From Thermoplasmata archaeon (lineage in GTDB: Archaea > Thermoplasmatota > Thermoplasmata > Lutacidiplasmatales > UBA184): 54,605 bases of DNA. Location: the NCBI GenBank assembly GCA_021827405.1, contig JAKAVY010000009.1:1-54605 (forward strand). Direction: 5' to 3'. The notes under the pieces are model-generated. The model was given only the letters and a program-made list of their open reading frames with translations. It was not told the origin of the DNA and made no database searches. Below are positions 8,922 to 17,379 of the stretch, piece by piece (the stretch's first letter is position 1; every line of letters starts with the position of its first letter). A program made the translations under genes and the position numbers.

Positions 8922-10028
8922 ATGCCCCCTCCTGACGCCGAAGCGGTCCGTCTTCTCCAGCGGTACGTCGGGGTCCCCAGCCACGAAGACCCCGAAGGGG
9001 GGCTGCGGTTCCTGGAGGGAGCGCTCCGGCGCGGAGGGGTCCCCTACCGTCGGCTCGCCCTTCGAGGGGCGAGCCCGGTGCTGCTCGCGGGGGCCTGGGA
9101 GGGCCTTCCCGGGCCCCGGGTCCTCCTCGCCACCCACGGCGACACCGTGCCTCCCTCCCGGACCGGGCGGGTTCGGCCCGGCCGGGTGGTCGGGGACCGG
9201 CTGTTCGGCCGAGGGTCCCTCGACATGAAGGCCGGGGTGATCCTGGGGCTCCTTTTGGTCCGGGAGTTTTGGCGGCATCCGGGGCTCCGGCTCGCCCTCG
9301 CGGTCACCACGGACGAGGAAGGAGAGAGCGCAGGGGCGTGGGGACTGCTCTCCCGGCTCCCTCCAGGGATCGGCCTGGTCCTGATCCCCGAGCCCACCCA
9401 GGAGGTCCTGAACCTCAGCGCCTGGGGGCGGGGGGTCTTCTGGGGCGGGTTCGAGGGCCCGGGGGGACACGGGGAGGGTTTCGGCCGCCCGGGGGAGGCC
9501 CCCAACCCCCTTCGGGCGCTGGCGCGCTTCTTGCTCCGTGTCCCCCCCGGCGTCCAACCGCTCAAGGTCTGGACCGAGGGGGAGGGCGAGGTCACTCTTC
9601 CCCAAAGGGCCCTCGCCCGCTTGGACGTGCTGGTCCCCCCGGGTTCGACGCTCGCCCGGAAGGAAGGGGAGCTCAGACGCCGGCTCCAGGCGGAAGCGGA
9701 CCGGCTCCCCCCGCTCGCGCCCGTCTTGCGCCGGGCTCCCCGGGCCACTCCCTGGCTCCCCCCGTACCGGACCGGAAGGGACCACGCTCTCGTACGGGCC
9801 TTCCTCCGTTCGGCGGCCAGATCCGGGACCCCTCCGACGGTCGAGGAGCAGCGGGGAGTGGGGGACTTCAACGTCTTCGGCTCGGTCCTTCCCACCGTGG
9901 TCTACGGCCCCCGGGGGGAGGGGGCCCACGGCGAGGGGGAGAACGTCAGCCTCCGCTCCTTCCATCGTTGCCTGGCCGTGTACCGGGACTTCTTCTCCAG
10001 GCTCTCCCGGCCCCCGGAAAACGATTAA
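8922..10028 (+). CDS. M20 family metallopeptidase/deacylase (ArgE/LysK/DapE-like)
   Basis: Zinc amidohydrolase of 368 residues. Metal and catalytic residues can be followed in order: the His and Asp of LATHGDTV, the Asp of RGSLDMKAG, Glu-Glu of TTDEEGESAG, the Glu of PEPT, and the late His of GEGAHGEGENV. The dimerisation domain lies in between. Family members remove an acyl group or amino-acid carrier from ornithine, lysine or diaminopimelate. Its position divergent from argF, 116 bases apart, suggests release of ornithine in arginine synthesis; LysK-type hydrolysis is equally possible. The ATG at 8922 begins the aligned region. Confidence 0.85.
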   Translation: MPPPDAEAVRLLQRYVGVPSHEDPEGGLRFLEGALRRGGVPYRRLALRGASPVLLAGAWEGLPGPRVLLATHGDTVPPSRTGRVRPGRVVGDRLFGRGSLDMKAGVILGLLLVREFWRHPGLRLALAVTTDEEGESAGAWGLLSRLPPGIGLVLIPEPTQEVLNLSAWGRGVFWGGFEGPGGHGEGFGRPGEAPNPLRALARFLLRVPPGVQPLKVWTEGEGEVTLPQRALARLDVLVPPGSTLARKEGELRRRLQAEADRLPPLAPVLRRAPRATPWLPPYRTGRDHALVRAFLRSAARSGTPPTVEEQRGVGDFNVFGSVLPTVVYGPRGEGAHGEGENVSLRSFHRCLAVYRDFFSRLSRPPEND

Positions 10029-10071
10029 GAGGGGACCGACCTACCGCGCGCCTCCGAGGAGAAGACAGCAC

Positions 10072-11490
10072 ATGGCGGAAACCAAGAAAGGCAAGAAGCG
10101 AGACCTCTTCCCCGGGACCCCTACCCCGTCCAGCCCGAGACGGCCCGGGCGTCGGGTCTACATGGTCTCGGGGGGGGTCACCAAGTTCGCCAAGGCCCAC
10201 CCCGCCATGGACTTCCGGCTCATGTGCAAGCGGGCCTTTGACCTGGCCAAGGCCGAGGTCCCCAACCTGACCCACGCCATGATCGACGGGAGCCGGGTCT
10301 CCTACTTCTCCGACCACTTCAGCCGCCAGCTCAAGGCGGCGAGCATGGTCCAGGACTACCTTGGGCTCAACCCCCGGGGGTCCGTGCGGATCGAGTGGGG
10401 AGGGGCCACGGGGGGAGAGTGCTTCCAGGCGGCCTACGAGGCGGTGGCCTCGGGCCGGATGGACCTGTGCCTGGCCGTGGGATACGAGACCATGAGCCGG
10501 GTCCCCACTTGGAAGGGCAACGAGTTCATCGCGCTGGCCAGCGACACGAACTTCGATTTCCCCCTCGGAGGGTTCTACACCGGCTACTACGCCCTCATGG
10601 TGAACCGGCACATCTACGAGTACATCCGGCGGCGCAAGTTCGCGCACGTGAAGGACGAGCGGGAGGCCCAGCGGCTCTCGGTGGAGTACGGGACCCGGGT
10701 CATGGCGAAGGTCTCGGTGAAGAACCACCGCAACGCGCTCTACAACCCTTACGCCCAGTACCCGAAGGCCATCGACGTGGAGGGGGTCTTACGCTCCGAG
10801 ATGGTGAGCTACCCGCTCACCCGGGAGCAGATCTGCACCATGTCGGACGGCGCCGCGGCGGTCTTCCTCTGCAGCGAGGAGCGGGCGAAGGAGCTGACCG
10901 ACCGGCCCGTCCAGGTCACCGGGGTGGGGTGCGGGACGGACACCATGCGGCTCGCGGACCGCCCCTTCGGGAAGGTCCTGCTCAACCCGAAGGAGACGGA
11001 GGAGGAGTACGCGGACCTCCGCTACCCGGGGGTGCACAGCTTTCGGGCCGGACGCTCGGCCGGGCTCGAGGCCTACCGACATGCGGGCATCGAGGACCCG
11101 AACCGGGACCTGGACTTCGTCGAGCTCCACGATGCCTATTCCTCCTCGGAGATCCAGACCTACGAGGACCTGGGGCTCTGCAAGTACGGGGAGGGTTACG
11201 ACTTCGTGGAGCGGGGCGACCCGTTCCTCAAGGGCGTGGACTACGGGTTCGACGTCCCGAAGGCCGGGGCGATCCCGGTGAACCCGAGCGGGGGGCTCAT
11301 CGCCTGCGGTCACCCGGTGGGGGCCACCGGCCTCATGCAGGCCGTCTTCGCGTTCTGGCAGTTGCAGGGGAACATCCAGAAGCACTTCGGCTCCGAACGG
11401 CTGCAGGTCCCCCACGCCCGCCGGGGCGCGATCCATAGCCACGCCGGGACCGGCTCGTCCGTGACCGTGAGCATCCTGGAGGCCCGCTGA
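10072..11490 (+). CDS. Thiolase-fold enzyme (Ltp2/SCP2-thiolase-like)
   Basis: Thiolase-superfamily protein, 472 residues from the ATG at 10072 after a GGAGAAG ribosome-binding site. The C-terminal half is recognisable: FVELHDAYSSSEIQ, VNPSGGLIACGHPVGATG and a final SHAGTGSS strand. At the nucleophile position, where canonical thiolases have Cys in a CASG context, the sequence reads RIEWGGATGGECFQ, so G111 replaces the Cys and the nearest Cys is C117. Such a glycine-rich loop is known in Ltp2-type proteins, which act as CoA-thioester retro-aldolases with DUF35 partners. The next gene is a DUF35 protein sharing a TGATG junction, so a two-protein complex is very likely. No HMG-CoA synthase lies nearby, unlike the classic archaeal mevalonate trio. 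Confidence 0.85.
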   Translation: MAETKKGKKRDLFPGTPTPSSPRRPGRRVYMVSGGVTKFAKAHPAMDFRLMCKRAFDLAKAEVPNLTHAMIDGSRVSYFSDHFSRQLKAASMVQDYLGLNPRGSVRIEWGGATGGECFQAAYEAVASGRMDLCLAVGYETMSRVPTWKGNEFIALASDTNFDFPLGGFYTGYYALMVNRHIYEYIRRRKFAHVKDEREAQRLSVEYGTRVMAKVSVKNHRNALYNPYAQYPKAIDVEGVLRSEMVSYPLTREQICTMSDGAAAVFLCSEERAKELTDRPVQVTGVGCGTDTMRLADRPFGKVLLNPKETEEEYADLRYPGVHSFRAGRSAGLEAYRHAGIEDPNRDLDFVELHDAYSSSEIQTYEDLGLCKYGEGYDFVERGDPFLKGVDYGFDVPKAGAIPVNPSGGLIACGHPVGATGLMQAVFAFWQLQGNIQKHFGSERLQVPHARRGAIHSHAGTGSSVTVSILEAR

Positions 11491-12038
11491 TGCCCCGGAA
11501 GCCGCTTTCCAAGAGCCAGAAGTTCCCCGAGGTCCACGAGCGCCTCAAGTCCGAAGGGGCCGCGATCTTCGTGGACCGGGAGGGCAAGGAGTCGCTCTAC
11601 GTGCTCTCGCCGTACCAGATCGACTACGTGCACAGCTACGCCGAGGACACGCCGTTCTTCCTGGGGCTGGCGGAGCAGCGGATCCGGGGCTCCCGCTGCG
11701 CGGGCTGCGGGTACGTCTACGGGACCCCCCGGGGGCACTGCCAGTTCTGCGGGGAGCCGACGGAATGGGTGGACCTCCCGCTCTCGGGCAAGGTCCACTC
11801 CTGGACCACCTGCCACTTCGGGTCCGAGGCCTTCCTCAAGGAGACGCCGTACAACCTGGTGCTGGTGGAGTTCGAGGGGGTCAACAGCCTGCTCTTCTCC
11901 CGCCTCAAGGACTGCGGGGAGAAGGACATCTACGTGGGCATGCCGGTGGAGGCCCGGTTCGCCCCCGAGCCGAAGTTCTCCATCACCGACCTCTGGTTCG
12001 TCCCCGCGTCGAAGACGGGGGGGAAGGGCTCCCGCTGA
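11490..12038 (+). CDS. Zn-ribbon/OB-fold DUF35 partner protein
   Basis: 182 residues. A rubredoxin-like zinc ribbon (CAGC near residue 71 and CQFC near 89) precedes an OB-fold domain running to the C-terminus. An N-terminal helical part carries the SPYQIDYVHSYAEDTPFF segment typical of ChsH2/acetoacetyl-CoA-thiolase scaffolds. DUF35 proteins bind thiolase-fold enzymes and supply a CoA channel. The start overlaps the stop of the thiolase-like gene (TGATG), which indicates translational coupling and near-equal amounts. Confidence 0.9.
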   Translation: MPRKPLSKSQKFPEVHERLKSEGAAIFVDREGKESLYVLSPYQIDYVHSYAEDTPFFLGLAEQRIRGSRCAGCGYVYGTPRGHCQFCGEPTEWVDLPLSGKVHSWTTCHFGSEAFLKETPYNLVLVEFEGVNSLLFSRLKDCGEKDIYVGMPVEARFAPEPKFSITDLWFVPASKTGGKGSR

Positions 12039-12078
12039 GCCCATGGGTCCGGGGCCCGTCCGTTTAAGGCACGGCTCC

Positions 12079-13203
12079 TCAACCCGCCCCGAGGGAGGCG
12101 TCCCGGATCAGGTTGGCCGCCACGGACAGGAGATTCACCACGGCGTTGGCCCCCGCCTTCTTGAGCTTCGGCACCGTCCCCGGTTCCTGGGCCAGCGCCA
12201 CGATGCGCAGGTCGGGAAGGAGCCCGCGGGCGGTGATCACCGTGAGCAGGTTCTCCGCGTCGGAGCCCTCCGCCGCCACCAGGGCCCGGGCCCGTTCCAG
12301 GCTCAGGCTGCGGAGGAACTCCTCCGAGGAGCTCTCGCCCAGCACGGCACGGAAGCCCTCCCGCTGGAGCGCCTCCACCCCGGCCGGCTCGGCGCCCACG
12401 ATGACGAAGGGGACCTGGGCGGCCCGAAGCGACGTGGCGATGGCCCGCACCTGGGGGGAGGTCCCGCAGACGATCACGTGGTTCCGCAACTGCTCCATCT
12501 GGGATCGTTCCAGCCGGCGGGCGACGTTCGTCACCCGGCGTTCCAGGAACGGGACGAAGAAGGCGATGATGGCGGATAAGAACGTTCCCACCCCCAGGAC
12601 CACCAGGACCACCGAGTAGAGCCGCGCGCCCTCCGTCGCGGGCAGGTAGTTCGTCCCGTTGGTGGACATGGTCATGACCGTGAAGTACAGCGCCTCGTTC
12701 CAGCCCCGGATGGGAGGGGAGAACTCCCCTCCGAGCAGCCGCGCCCCCACGAGGCCGTAGAGCAGCGAGAGGAGCAGACCCAGCAGCACCGCGGACTGGG
12801 TGGCCTCCGTCCCGCTCATGGCCCCCCGGTAGAACCGGACCCGGGAGGCGTAGAGCGCCCCGAGGAAGGCGAGGCTCACGACCGCCGCCCCCAGGGAGAG
12901 GAGGGTGGGGCTCAAGGCCGCGGTGACGAAGGTGAGGGACGGGGCCGCGGTGGAAAAGAACCAGGCCACGCGGCTCTGGTTGCGGAGGCGGTAGGCCAGG
13001 GCGAGCAGCACCACCCCGGCCACCCCGAAGAACGGGGGATCGAGGCCCACGAGCGCCCCCCCATAGAGCGAGGGGAAGGTCACCAGGGCGGAGAGGAACG
13101 CGGTCAGGATCAGGTAGGCACCCGTGGCCACCGCGGCCAGGGCCAGGATGAGAGGGTCCAGTCCTGGACGCCGGAGCCGCGGGGACACCCGCGAAGGGGT
13201 CAC
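12079..13203 (-). CDS. Ion channel with RCK/TrkA-N domain
   Basis: Membrane protein of 374 residues. Four to five hydrophobic helices (about 18-40, 58-72, 86-118, 137-157) precede a two-helix pore module and a final helix (about 198-222). A cytoplasmic TrkA-N/RCK domain starting at NHVIVCGTSP follows. The pore helix and filter region reads FTVMTMSTNGTNYLPAT, where K+ channels have TVGYGD, so the consensus filter is absent at residues 180-185. The RCK nucleotide loop is also altered (CGTSPQ rather than GxGxxG). GTG start at 13203 with GAGGAGGGT just upstream. Whether it conducts K+ is unclear. Confidence 0.8.
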   Translation of the reverse strand: MTPSRVSPRLRRPGLDPLILALAAVATGAYLILTAFLSALVTFPSLYGGALVGLDPPFFGVAGVVLLALAYRLRNQSRVAWFFSTAAPSLTFVTAALSPTLLSLGAAVVSLAFLGALYASRVRFYRGAMSGTEATQSAVLLGLLLSLLYGLVGARLLGGEFSPPIRGWNEALYFTVMTMSTNGTNYLPATEGARLYSVVLVVLGVGTFLSAIIAFFVPFLERRVTNVARRLERSQMEQLRNHVIVCGTSPQVRAIATSLRAAQVPFVIVGAEPAGVEALQREGFRAVLGESSSEEFLRSLSLERARALVAAEGSDAENLLTVITARGLLPDLRIVALAQEPGTVPKLKKAGANAVVNLLSVAANLIRDASLGAG

Positions 13204-13424
13204 CCGACCCTCCTCGCGGGGCCCCCGATCGGGGTCCCACGGGCGCCGGGCGCGGAACGGGCCGCCTCCGGACGCCTGGAAAGGGGTCCCGGGGGGGAGG
13301 GACCCGCTCTCGATCCCCTTCCTTCGGGCACGCCCCCGAAGACCCGTGAGACGACAAAGCGTTTCGGAATCCCCACCCGGACCGGGCCCCTTCCGGTCCC
13401 CCCTTCAAACCGACGGGTCCTGCC

Positions 13425-14132
13425 TTACCAGACCGTCCGACCCTCGGGGGCCGGGGCCCGGTCCGGGGGCCGGACCAGCGAGAGGTACGGGAAGAGGCCC
13501 CCGAGGACCTTCTGCTCGGCCTTGCGCAAGAGGGCATCGAAGGCCTCCCGGGAGATCCCGAGGTCCCGGGCCATCTCCGCGGTGGAGACCGCCCGGGGGA
13601 TCCGGTAGTACCCCCTTCCGTAGGCGGTCACCAGGGCCCACTGCTGCCGGGGGGTGAGCTCCCGCAGGAGATTGGCCGCCGGCACGAGGAAGCTGTCGTC
13701 TGTCCCCAAGGCCGTGAACGGGTGGGTCCCCACCTCCAGCACGCGGACCGTGCTCAATTGCTCCAAGGAAGGGACCTCATCCGGCACGAGGAACTGGTAG
13801 TGCTCCCCCTCCGCCGAATAGCTGGAGGGGGGCAGGTACAGGTTCCCTCCCTCCTCCACTGTGGGGATGACCTTGCCCGTGCGACAGCACGCGCAGGAAG
13901 GGAACCGGAGGAGAGCCGCCGGGTTGCCGACCTCCCGAAGGAGGACCTCCCCCCCGAGGCTCTCGTAGCGTTCCACCAGCGGTCCGAGCAGCTCGGGGGA
14001 ACCGCCGTGCACCTCGAGGATCGCCTCGCGACCGCGATGGCAGAGGTGGGTGACCCGCACCGAGGGGGAGGCCTCGGCCAACGGGTCCGCGAACGGACAG
14101 GGGTGCGTCACCCGGAGCCTGAGCCAGCGCAC
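13425..14132 (-). CDS. HTH_10 (bacterio-opsin activator-like) transcription regulator
   Basis: 235 residues from a GTG at 14132, chosen because a strong GAGGAGGGTGGGG lies just before it and the protein then begins with the expected RWLRLRV strand. The C-terminus has the archaeal HTH_10 domain: LTPRQQWALVTAYGRGYYRIP followed by STAEMARDLGISREAFDALLRKAEQKV. The N-terminal part is a sensor-like alpha/beta domain containing a Cys pair-rich SCACCRTG motif, which could bind metal or sense redox state. It faces a small conserved-looking gene across an intergenic region with a perfect inverted repeat, so auto- or cross-regulation is plausible. Confidence 0.82.
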   Translation of the reverse strand: MRWLRLRVTHPCPFADPLAEASPSVRVTHLCHRGREAILEVHGGSPELLGPLVERYESLGGEVLLREVGNPAALLRFPSCACCRTGKVIPTVEEGGNLYLPPSSYSAEGEHYQFLVPDEVPSLEQLSTVRVLEVGTHPFTALGTDDSFLVPAANLLRELTPRQQWALVTAYGRGYYRIPRAVSTAEMARDLGISREAFDALLRKAEQKVLGGLFPYLSLVRPPDRAPAPEGRTVW

Positions 14133-14172
14133 TTCCCCCACCCTCCTCGGAAGGCAGGGGGCCCCGGCGTAA

Positions 14173-14194
14173 ACCCATTGCGTAGGCAATGGGT
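14173..14194. promoter_or_regulatory. Perfect inverted repeat in divergent intergenic region
   Basis: ACCCATTGC and GCAATGGGT form a 9-base perfect inverted repeat around GTAG. It lies 41 bases from the HTH_10 regulator start and 41 bases from the rightward small gene. It is candidate operator DNA for one or both; a hairpin in an RNA leader is the alternative. Confidence 0.55.
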
Positions 14195-14234
14195 CGGCTC
14201 AAGCCCTCCCGGGGATGGACGGCCTCGAGGAACC

Positions 14235-14501
14235 ATGCCGACCTACGAGATCAGCCACCAGTGGAAGGACGCCGACAGCAAGACCGTTGTGACGAAGGTG
14301 CAGAGCGCGATCGAGCTCGCGAAGAAGGGCCAGATCCCCTCGGGGTTCAAGCCCATCTCGATCGTGGCCGTGCCCGGGAAGACCGAGGCGCACTGCCTTT
14401 GGGAGGCGCCCAGCAAGGAGAGCCTGGAGGCCCTCTACACCAACCTGGCGCTGCCCACCACCCGGAACATCCGGGAGGTCACGCCGTTCTACACCCGGTA
14501 G
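14235..14501 (+). CDS. Small alpha/beta protein of unknown function
   Basis: 88 residues starting MPTYEISHQW. The protein has a plausible beta-alpha-beta pattern: strand ISIVAVPGK, AHCLWEAPSKESLEALYTNL helix, and a final REVTPFYTR strand. This resembles dimeric ferredoxin-like (DUF3303/DUF4242-type) small proteins, but the family match is only a general likeness. Codon use and length argue for a real gene. GAGGAA lies just before the ATG. Its divergent partner is the HTH_10 regulator, so it may belong to that regulon. Confidence 0.7.
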   Translation: MPTYEISHQWKDADSKTVVTKVQSAIELAKKGQIPSGFKPISIVAVPGKTEAHCLWEAPSKESLEALYTNLALPTTRNIREVTPFYTR

Positions 14502-14628
14502 GGCGGCCCGGCGCGCCTTTCCCAACCCTTTCCTGCCTCTTTCCTCCGCGGAAGGAGGCCCCCCGTCGGGACCCGCCGAAGACCCGGACCCCTCAGGTTC
14601 ATCCTCTGGCCTTCGTTGGCGTTGCCCC

Positions 14629-16035
14629 ATGAAGGAGTACGGGCTCCTCGCCATGGGCACCGGTTCGGTCATGATGGTCGTGGACGCGTGGCTGGGCCGC
14701 CACCCGGACCAGCGCGCGGCCGTGGTGGAGAAGGACGAGCCCGGAGGGATCTGCCTCACCCGGGGGTGCATCCCGTCGAAGATCCTCCTATATCCCGCCG
14801 AGTTGGTCCGCGACCTGGAGCGCGCCTCCCTCTTCGGCCTGGAGCTCTCTCCTCCCCGGATCCACTTCGACCGGGTGATGGAGCGGATGAGGAAGCTCGT
14901 CGGTACCGACGTGGAGGCGATCCGGCGAGGCCTCCGTTCCTCCCCCCAGTTGGACTACTACCCGGGCGTCGGGGAGTTCGTCGGCCCTCACACGTTGCGC
15001 GTGGGTCCGGAGACGCTCCACGCCCCCCGGATCCTCCTGGGCACGGGTTCGGCCGTCCGGGTGCCGGCCATCCCGGGCCTGAAGGAGGTGGGCTACCTGA
15101 CCAGCGACACCGTCCTCGGACTGCGGGCGCTCCCGGAGAGCCTCGCGGTGATCGGCGGTGGCTACATCGCCGCCGAGTACGGACACTTCTTCGCGGCCAT
15201 GGGAAGCCAGGTGACCATCCTGGGGCGCAACCCCCGCTTCCTGCCGCGGGAGGAGCCCGAGATCGCCTCGGTGGCCGGGCGAAGCCTTAGCCGGCATCTC
15301 TCCCTCCGCCTGGACCACGAGGTGCTCTCCGTCCGCCCGGGAGCGCGGGGGAAGAAGGTCCTCCGGGTCCGGGACCGGTCCCGGGGATCGGAGCTGGAGC
15401 TCGCCGTCTCGGAAGTGCTCGTGGCCGCGGGCCGGGGTCCCCAGCACGGGGTCCTGCACCCGGAGAGGACCGGGGTGGAACTCGACCGGCAAGGTTGGAT
15501 CCGGGTCAACGAGTACCTGGAGACGACCCAGCCGGGCATCTGGGCCCTGGGGGACGGGACGGGAGCGGCCCAGTTCAAGCACCGGGCCAACCACGATGCG
15601 CGGATCCTCTACGAGAACCTGGTCGAAGGGCAGCACCACCCGGTGGACTACCACGCGGTCCCGCACGCGGTCTTCACGGTACCGGAGGTCGCGTCCGTGG
15701 GCCTTACCGAGGAAGAGGCCCTAAGGCTGTTGGGCCAAGACCGCCTCCTGGTGGGGCGCTACCCTTTCGAGGCGACGGCCAAGGGAGAGGCCATGGCCCT
15801 CGAGGAGGGTCTCGTGAAGGTGCTCGTGGAACGGGGCCCCTTGAGGATCCTGGGCGCCCACATCGTGGGCCCCCAGGCGTCCGTGCTGCTCCAGGAGGTG
15901 GTGAACCTGATGTATACGCCCGACCAGAGCGCGTGGCCCATCCTCCGGGGCATGCACATTCACCCCGCGCTCAGCGAGGTGGTGGAACGCGCCTTCTTGG
16001 CCCTCCAACCCCCGGGGCCGACCCCCGGGGGCTGA
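14629..16035 (+). CDS. Pyridine nucleotide-disulfide oxidoreductase (lipoamide dehydrogenase-like)
   Basis: FAD-dependent class I disulfide reductase, 468 residues. The redox-active pair is C42/C47 in GGICLTRGCIPSK. An NAD(P)-binding motif VIGGGYIAAEYGHFFAAMG, the FAD-contacting IWALGDGTG and the C-terminal HPALSEVVERAF active-site His/Glu of the partner subunit are present. The first FAD loop reads LAMGTGSVMM, shorter in glycines than the usual GAGPGG. It could be dihydrolipoamide dehydrogenase, a mycothione/CoA-disulfide-type reductase or a mercuric-reductase relative. No 2-oxoacid dehydrogenase genes adjoin it, so the disulfide substrate is open. Confidence 0.85.
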   Translation: MKEYGLLAMGTGSVMMVVDAWLGRHPDQRAAVVEKDEPGGICLTRGCIPSKILLYPAELVRDLERASLFGLELSPPRIHFDRVMERMRKLVGTDVEAIRRGLRSSPQLDYYPGVGEFVGPHTLRVGPETLHAPRILLGTGSAVRVPAIPGLKEVGYLTSDTVLGLRALPESLAVIGGGYIAAEYGHFFAAMGSQVTILGRNPRFLPREEPEIASVAGRSLSRHLSLRLDHEVLSVRPGARGKKVLRVRDRSRGSELELAVSEVLVAAGRGPQHGVLHPERTGVELDRQGWIRVNEYLETTQPGIWALGDGTGAAQFKHRANHDARILYENLVEGQHHPVDYHAVPHAVFTVPEVASVGLTEEEALRLLGQDRLLVGRYPFEATAKGEAMALEEGLVKVLVERGPLRILGAHIVGPQASVLLQEVVNLMYTPDQSAWPILRGMHIHPALSEVVERAFLALQPPGPTPGG

Positions 16036-16112
16036 ACCACCCCCGGGCAGGGCCCCCCGGTGCAACAATGGGGGCCCAAACGCTTTTCCCCTCCCTTCGG
16101 GTCCCCGGGGCC

Positions 16113-16775
16113 ATGCTCCGGATCCGGCGACTGGACCAGGAGATCCGCGCGCGACACCTGCTGAAGCATCCGTTCTACGTGGCCTGGTCCCGCGGGGAGG
16201 TCCCTCTTCCCGTGCTGCGCGAGTATGCCGGCCAGTACTATCACTTCGAGTCCCGGTTCCCCCGCTACGTGGCCGAGACGTATGCGCGGCTGGAGCGTTC
16301 CCAGGACCGGCGGGTCCTGCTGGAGAACTTGATGGACGAGGAGGGGCGGGACCCTACCCATCCGGAGCTCTGGCTTGACTTCGCCCGGGCCATCGGATCG
16401 AGCCGCCGCCAGGTCCAGGGGGCCCTCCTCACGGCCCCCACGCGAGACCTCCTGGGGACCTACGAGCGCCTCACCCGGGGGGGAACCGCCCCGGAGGCCT
16501 TGTCCGCGCTCTATGCGTACGAGTCCATCTTCCCGGAGGTGGCCCGGGAAAAGTCCGCCGGGCTGCGCGCGCACTACCACATCTCGAGCCCAGCGGCCCA
16601 CGAGTTCTTCCGGGTGCACACCGAGGCCGACGTGGAGCACTCCGGGGCGGAGCGGCGCATCCTCTCCCGGCTCCTGGCCCGTTCGCCCTCGGCCGGGGCG
16701 AAGGCCTACGCCGCCACCCGGCGGACCGTCCAAGCGTGGTGGGACTTCCTCGACGGCTTCCCGGTGGCCGGCTGA
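16113..16775 (+). CDS. CADD/TENA-like diiron protein, putative pABA synthesis enzyme
   Basis: Heme-oxygenase-like all-helical protein, 220 residues. It carries the CADD-family run HLLKHPFYVAWSRGE, YAGQYYHFESRFPRYVAE and NLMDEEGRDPTHPELWLDFA. Diiron ligands can be placed at the Glu and His of the YYHFESRFPRY region, the Glu of YAYESIFPE and the HxxxDxxH-like HTEADVEH. Chlamydial CADD makes para-aminobenzoate for folate or pterin cofactors from an internal tyrosine. An ATG at 16068 would add 15 residues that look untranslated; 16113 gives the family length. It stands alone between the flavoprotein and a convergent zinc-ribbon gene. Confidence 0.8.
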   Translation: MLRIRRLDQEIRARHLLKHPFYVAWSRGEVPLPVLREYAGQYYHFESRFPRYVAETYARLERSQDRRVLLENLMDEEGRDPTHPELWLDFARAIGSSRRQVQGALLTAPTRDLLGTYERLTRGGTAPEALSALYAYESIFPEVAREKSAGLRAHYHISSPAAHEFFRVHTEADVEHSGAERRILSRLLARSPSAGAKAYAATRRTVQAWWDFLDGFPVAG

Positions 16776-16797
16776 GGCCGCGCCCGTCGGAACGGCT

Positions 16798-17379
16798 TCA
16801 GGCGAAGACCAGATTGACGGGGCCCGTGTACCCGCGGCCCGGCAGTTCCACGGTCACGTTCAAGGCGCCCTCTGCGTTCGCCGGGATCGCGAGGGGAACG
16901 CCCACCCCCTCCAGGGCGAAGCCGCTGGTGTTGGTGCTGAGCGCACGGACCGTGCAGCCGCTGGCGTTGTAGTTCGGGACGCCCAGGGTAAGGGATACGG
17001 ACGAGCCGGCGGTGCTGTTGAACCCCGCATAGTATCCGGGGTTGTTCGCCAGGTCGCAGACGTTGTCCGGCGCCCAGAGGACCAGCGCGGTGACCTGCAC
17101 CGAGGCCGGCTGGGAGAGCACCAGATAGAGCCCGCTACCGGCCACGAGAAGCACCACCACAAGGACGGCGACGAGGACCCGGACCCGGGAGCGACGGGGT
17201 CGTGCCGGCCCGGGTGTGGGAAGGGGGGGTCCGCCCGTAAGGCCCGGCGCCGCGAGCGCCAGAGGGGGGGAAGCGGAGGGAAGGGGCGGAGCGGGGCTCA
17301 CGGGGCTACCACAGTACGTGCAGAAGGCGGCCCCCGGGGCCAGTGGGGCCCCGCAACGGGGGCAAGCGGGGGAGGTCAC
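16798..17379 (-). CDS. Zinc-ribbon, single-pass membrane protein
   Basis: 193 residues. An N-terminal zinc ribbon (CPRC and CTYC, residues 6-23) is followed by a Pro/Ala-rich linker, an Arg-rich stop (RPRRSRVRV) and one transmembrane helix (about 68-88). An outside domain rich in Asn/Ser/Thr contains two Cys residues (in NVCDLA and SGCTVRAL) that may pair. This inside-ribbon/outside-beta layout is a common architecture in uncultivated Thermoplasmata, but its role is unknown. It is convergent with the CADD-like gene and just ahead of tRNA-Phe on the same strand. Confidence 0.75.
   Translation of the reverse strand: MTSPACPRCGAPLAPGAAFCTYCGSPVSPAPPLPSASPPLALAAPGLTGGPPLPTPGPARPRRSRVRVLVAVLVVVLLVAGSGLYLVLSQPASVQVTALVLWAPDNVCDLANNPGYYAGFNSTAGSSVSLTLGVPNYNASGCTVRALSTNTSGFALEGVGVPLAIPANAEGALNVTVELPGRGYTGPVNLVFA

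Noticed and set aside
9538-10071. Upstream extension of the thiolase-fold frame
   Set aside because: It overlaps the M20 gene in another frame and is Ser/Arg/Pro-rich; a good ribosome-binding site and the conserved N-terminus place the start at 10072.
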